64,000 bases of DNA from JAFDZW01 sp964404255 (GTDB lineage Bacteria > Bacteroidota > Ignavibacteria > Palsa-1295), in NCBI GenBank assembly GCA_964404255.1, contig CAYOJJ010000019.1:7482-71481 (forward strand), in the 5' to 3' direction. Positions 63,386-64,000 of this stretch are shown here, one piece after another. Below the pieces are notes generated by a model, which saw nothing but the letters and a program-made list of their open reading frames with translations, had not been told where the DNA came from and did not search any database. Within the stretch, counting starts at the first letter, position 1. Every line of letters starts with the position of its first letter. The position numbers were made by a program, and so were the translations under genes.

Positions 63386-64000
63386 ATGAAAGCATCTTCG
63401 GTCTACACCCTTTATATTCTTTTACTTCTCACTTCATGCTCTACCTATAGATTCGTACCTGTCGAAGCTACTCTTATTGGCAACCGGTTAAGTGATAGTT
63501 CTATGTCCATTGATTTAATTGGCTGTGACGCTCATTCGGTTGTTACTTTGACTCGCAAATTCCATAACCGATTGCTTTTAGAGCGATATGGGGATACCCT
63601 AGATCGCCAGTGGTCGGCGACAATCGACAGCACTAATAAGCTTTTTTTAGAGCACAGCTTCTTGATAAATTCATCAACACCTGGCTACCGCACAACGCCA
63701 TTTGGGCAGGCCGATACTATTGGTATAATTTTAAGTGATACAAGTTTGAATAAGGGACTACATTATGAACGTCATACTAAACCCTTTATTGGTTATAATG
63801 ACTTCTACCTTCATTGTGTAAGAGGTGAGGTTAGAACCTATAATCCGGTCGATGGCTCGTTGCTAACTCGTATGACGCTCGATACTACATGGCGTACAGA
63901 CGGAGACAGTATTTCGCCCCGTCGTCTTTTATTATCGTCCGACCATAAGAAGATACTTATTCAAGGATTTGATTATCATAACTATATCGGAACACAGAAT
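63386..64000 (+). CDS. Lipoprotein, 3' end outside window
   Basis: The frame is open from ATG 63386 to the end of the window (205 codons) and has no stop, so the gene is cut by the edge. It begins MKASSVYTLYILLLLTSCST, a lipobox ending LLTSC. The mature part is Ser/Thr/Asp-rich and beta-like, with DTLDRQWSATIDST and LLLSSDHKKILIQGF; the last resembles propeller or WD-type blades. No domain recognised. Confidence 0.78.
   Translation, partial: MKASSVYTLYILLLLTSCSTYRFVPVEATLIGNRLSDSSMSIDLIGCDAHSVVTLTRKFHNRLLLERYGDTLDRQWSATIDSTNKLFLEHSFLINSSTPGYRTTPFGQADTIGIILSDTSLNKGLHYERHTKPFIGYNDFYLHCVRGEVRTYNPVDGSLLTRMTLDTTWRTDGDSISPRRLLLSSDHKKILIQGFDYHNYIGTQN

Overview
The window is a chromosomal segment of a Gram-negative member of the Bacteroidota/FCB group. 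Three things point there. First, at least ten secreted proteins end in a type A sorting domain of the type IX secretion system (T9SS), with a PNP motif followed by a short beta domain. Second, several genes are preceded by the Bacteroidota promoter -7 box TAnnTTTG, in a few cases with the -33 TTTG/TTG box at the right distance. Third, there are lipid A genes (lpxK, lpxB) and a 63-residue histone H1-like protein of the kind common in this group. The many BNR/propeller-type T9SS proteins and the moderate GC content suggest a Kapabacteria/Chlorobi-Ignavibacteria-like lineage. That placement is inference, because the window has no rRNA gene.

Layout. At 1-1.2 kb is the 3' end of a T9SS cargo gene. 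At 1.2-9.1 kb is a seven-gene minus-strand run: ABC ATPase, NYN-domain protein, DinB-like protein, uvrA, lpxB, a DUF374 acyltransferase and lpxK, with start/stop overlaps or abutting ends among the last four. At 9.2-11.2 kb are an acyl-CoA dehydrogenase and a class I amidotransferase. At 11.3-16.9 kb are a propeller T9SS protein and two secreted unknowns. At 17-20 kb are two basic proteins (histone H1-like and Lys-rich tailed), hisS and ptsN. At 20-30.8 kb are ruvC, a beta-barrel-like protein, an M36-type metallopeptidase, two tandem paralogous propeller proteins, a secreted thioredoxin and an OmpA-like protein. mutS follows at 30.8-33.5 kb. At 33.6-36.2 kb is an accessory stretch with small orphan genes, a solo XRE regulator, palindromic repeats and a long nested inverted repeat. 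At 36.2-41.4 kb are the large subunit of methylmalonyl-CoA mutase, an AtpZ/AtpI-like protein, an AT-rich orphan, a membrane-anchored unknown and hutI.

At 41.4-44.7 kb is the most unusual part. A MITE-like inverted repeat precedes a Dam-type adenine methyltransferase, which converges on a four-gene operon of unrecognised small proteins. Three of those proteins appear to be built from four diverged copies of one domain of about 75 residues. From 44.7 to 62.7 kb, very large T9SS cargo proteins (up to 2051 residues) dominate, interrupted by a lipoprotein and a second solo XRE regulator with an inverted repeat that encloses its start codon. The window ends inside a lipoprotein gene.

Functionally, the housekeeping part covers envelope lipid A assembly, DNA repair (uvrA, ruvC, mutS), histidine tRNA charging and catabolism (histidine degradation, methylmalonyl-CoA, fatty acyl-CoA). 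The rest is mainly surface or secreted protein output without the T9SS machinery itself. Promoter, operator and repeat calls come from reading by eye, and no database or folding program was run.
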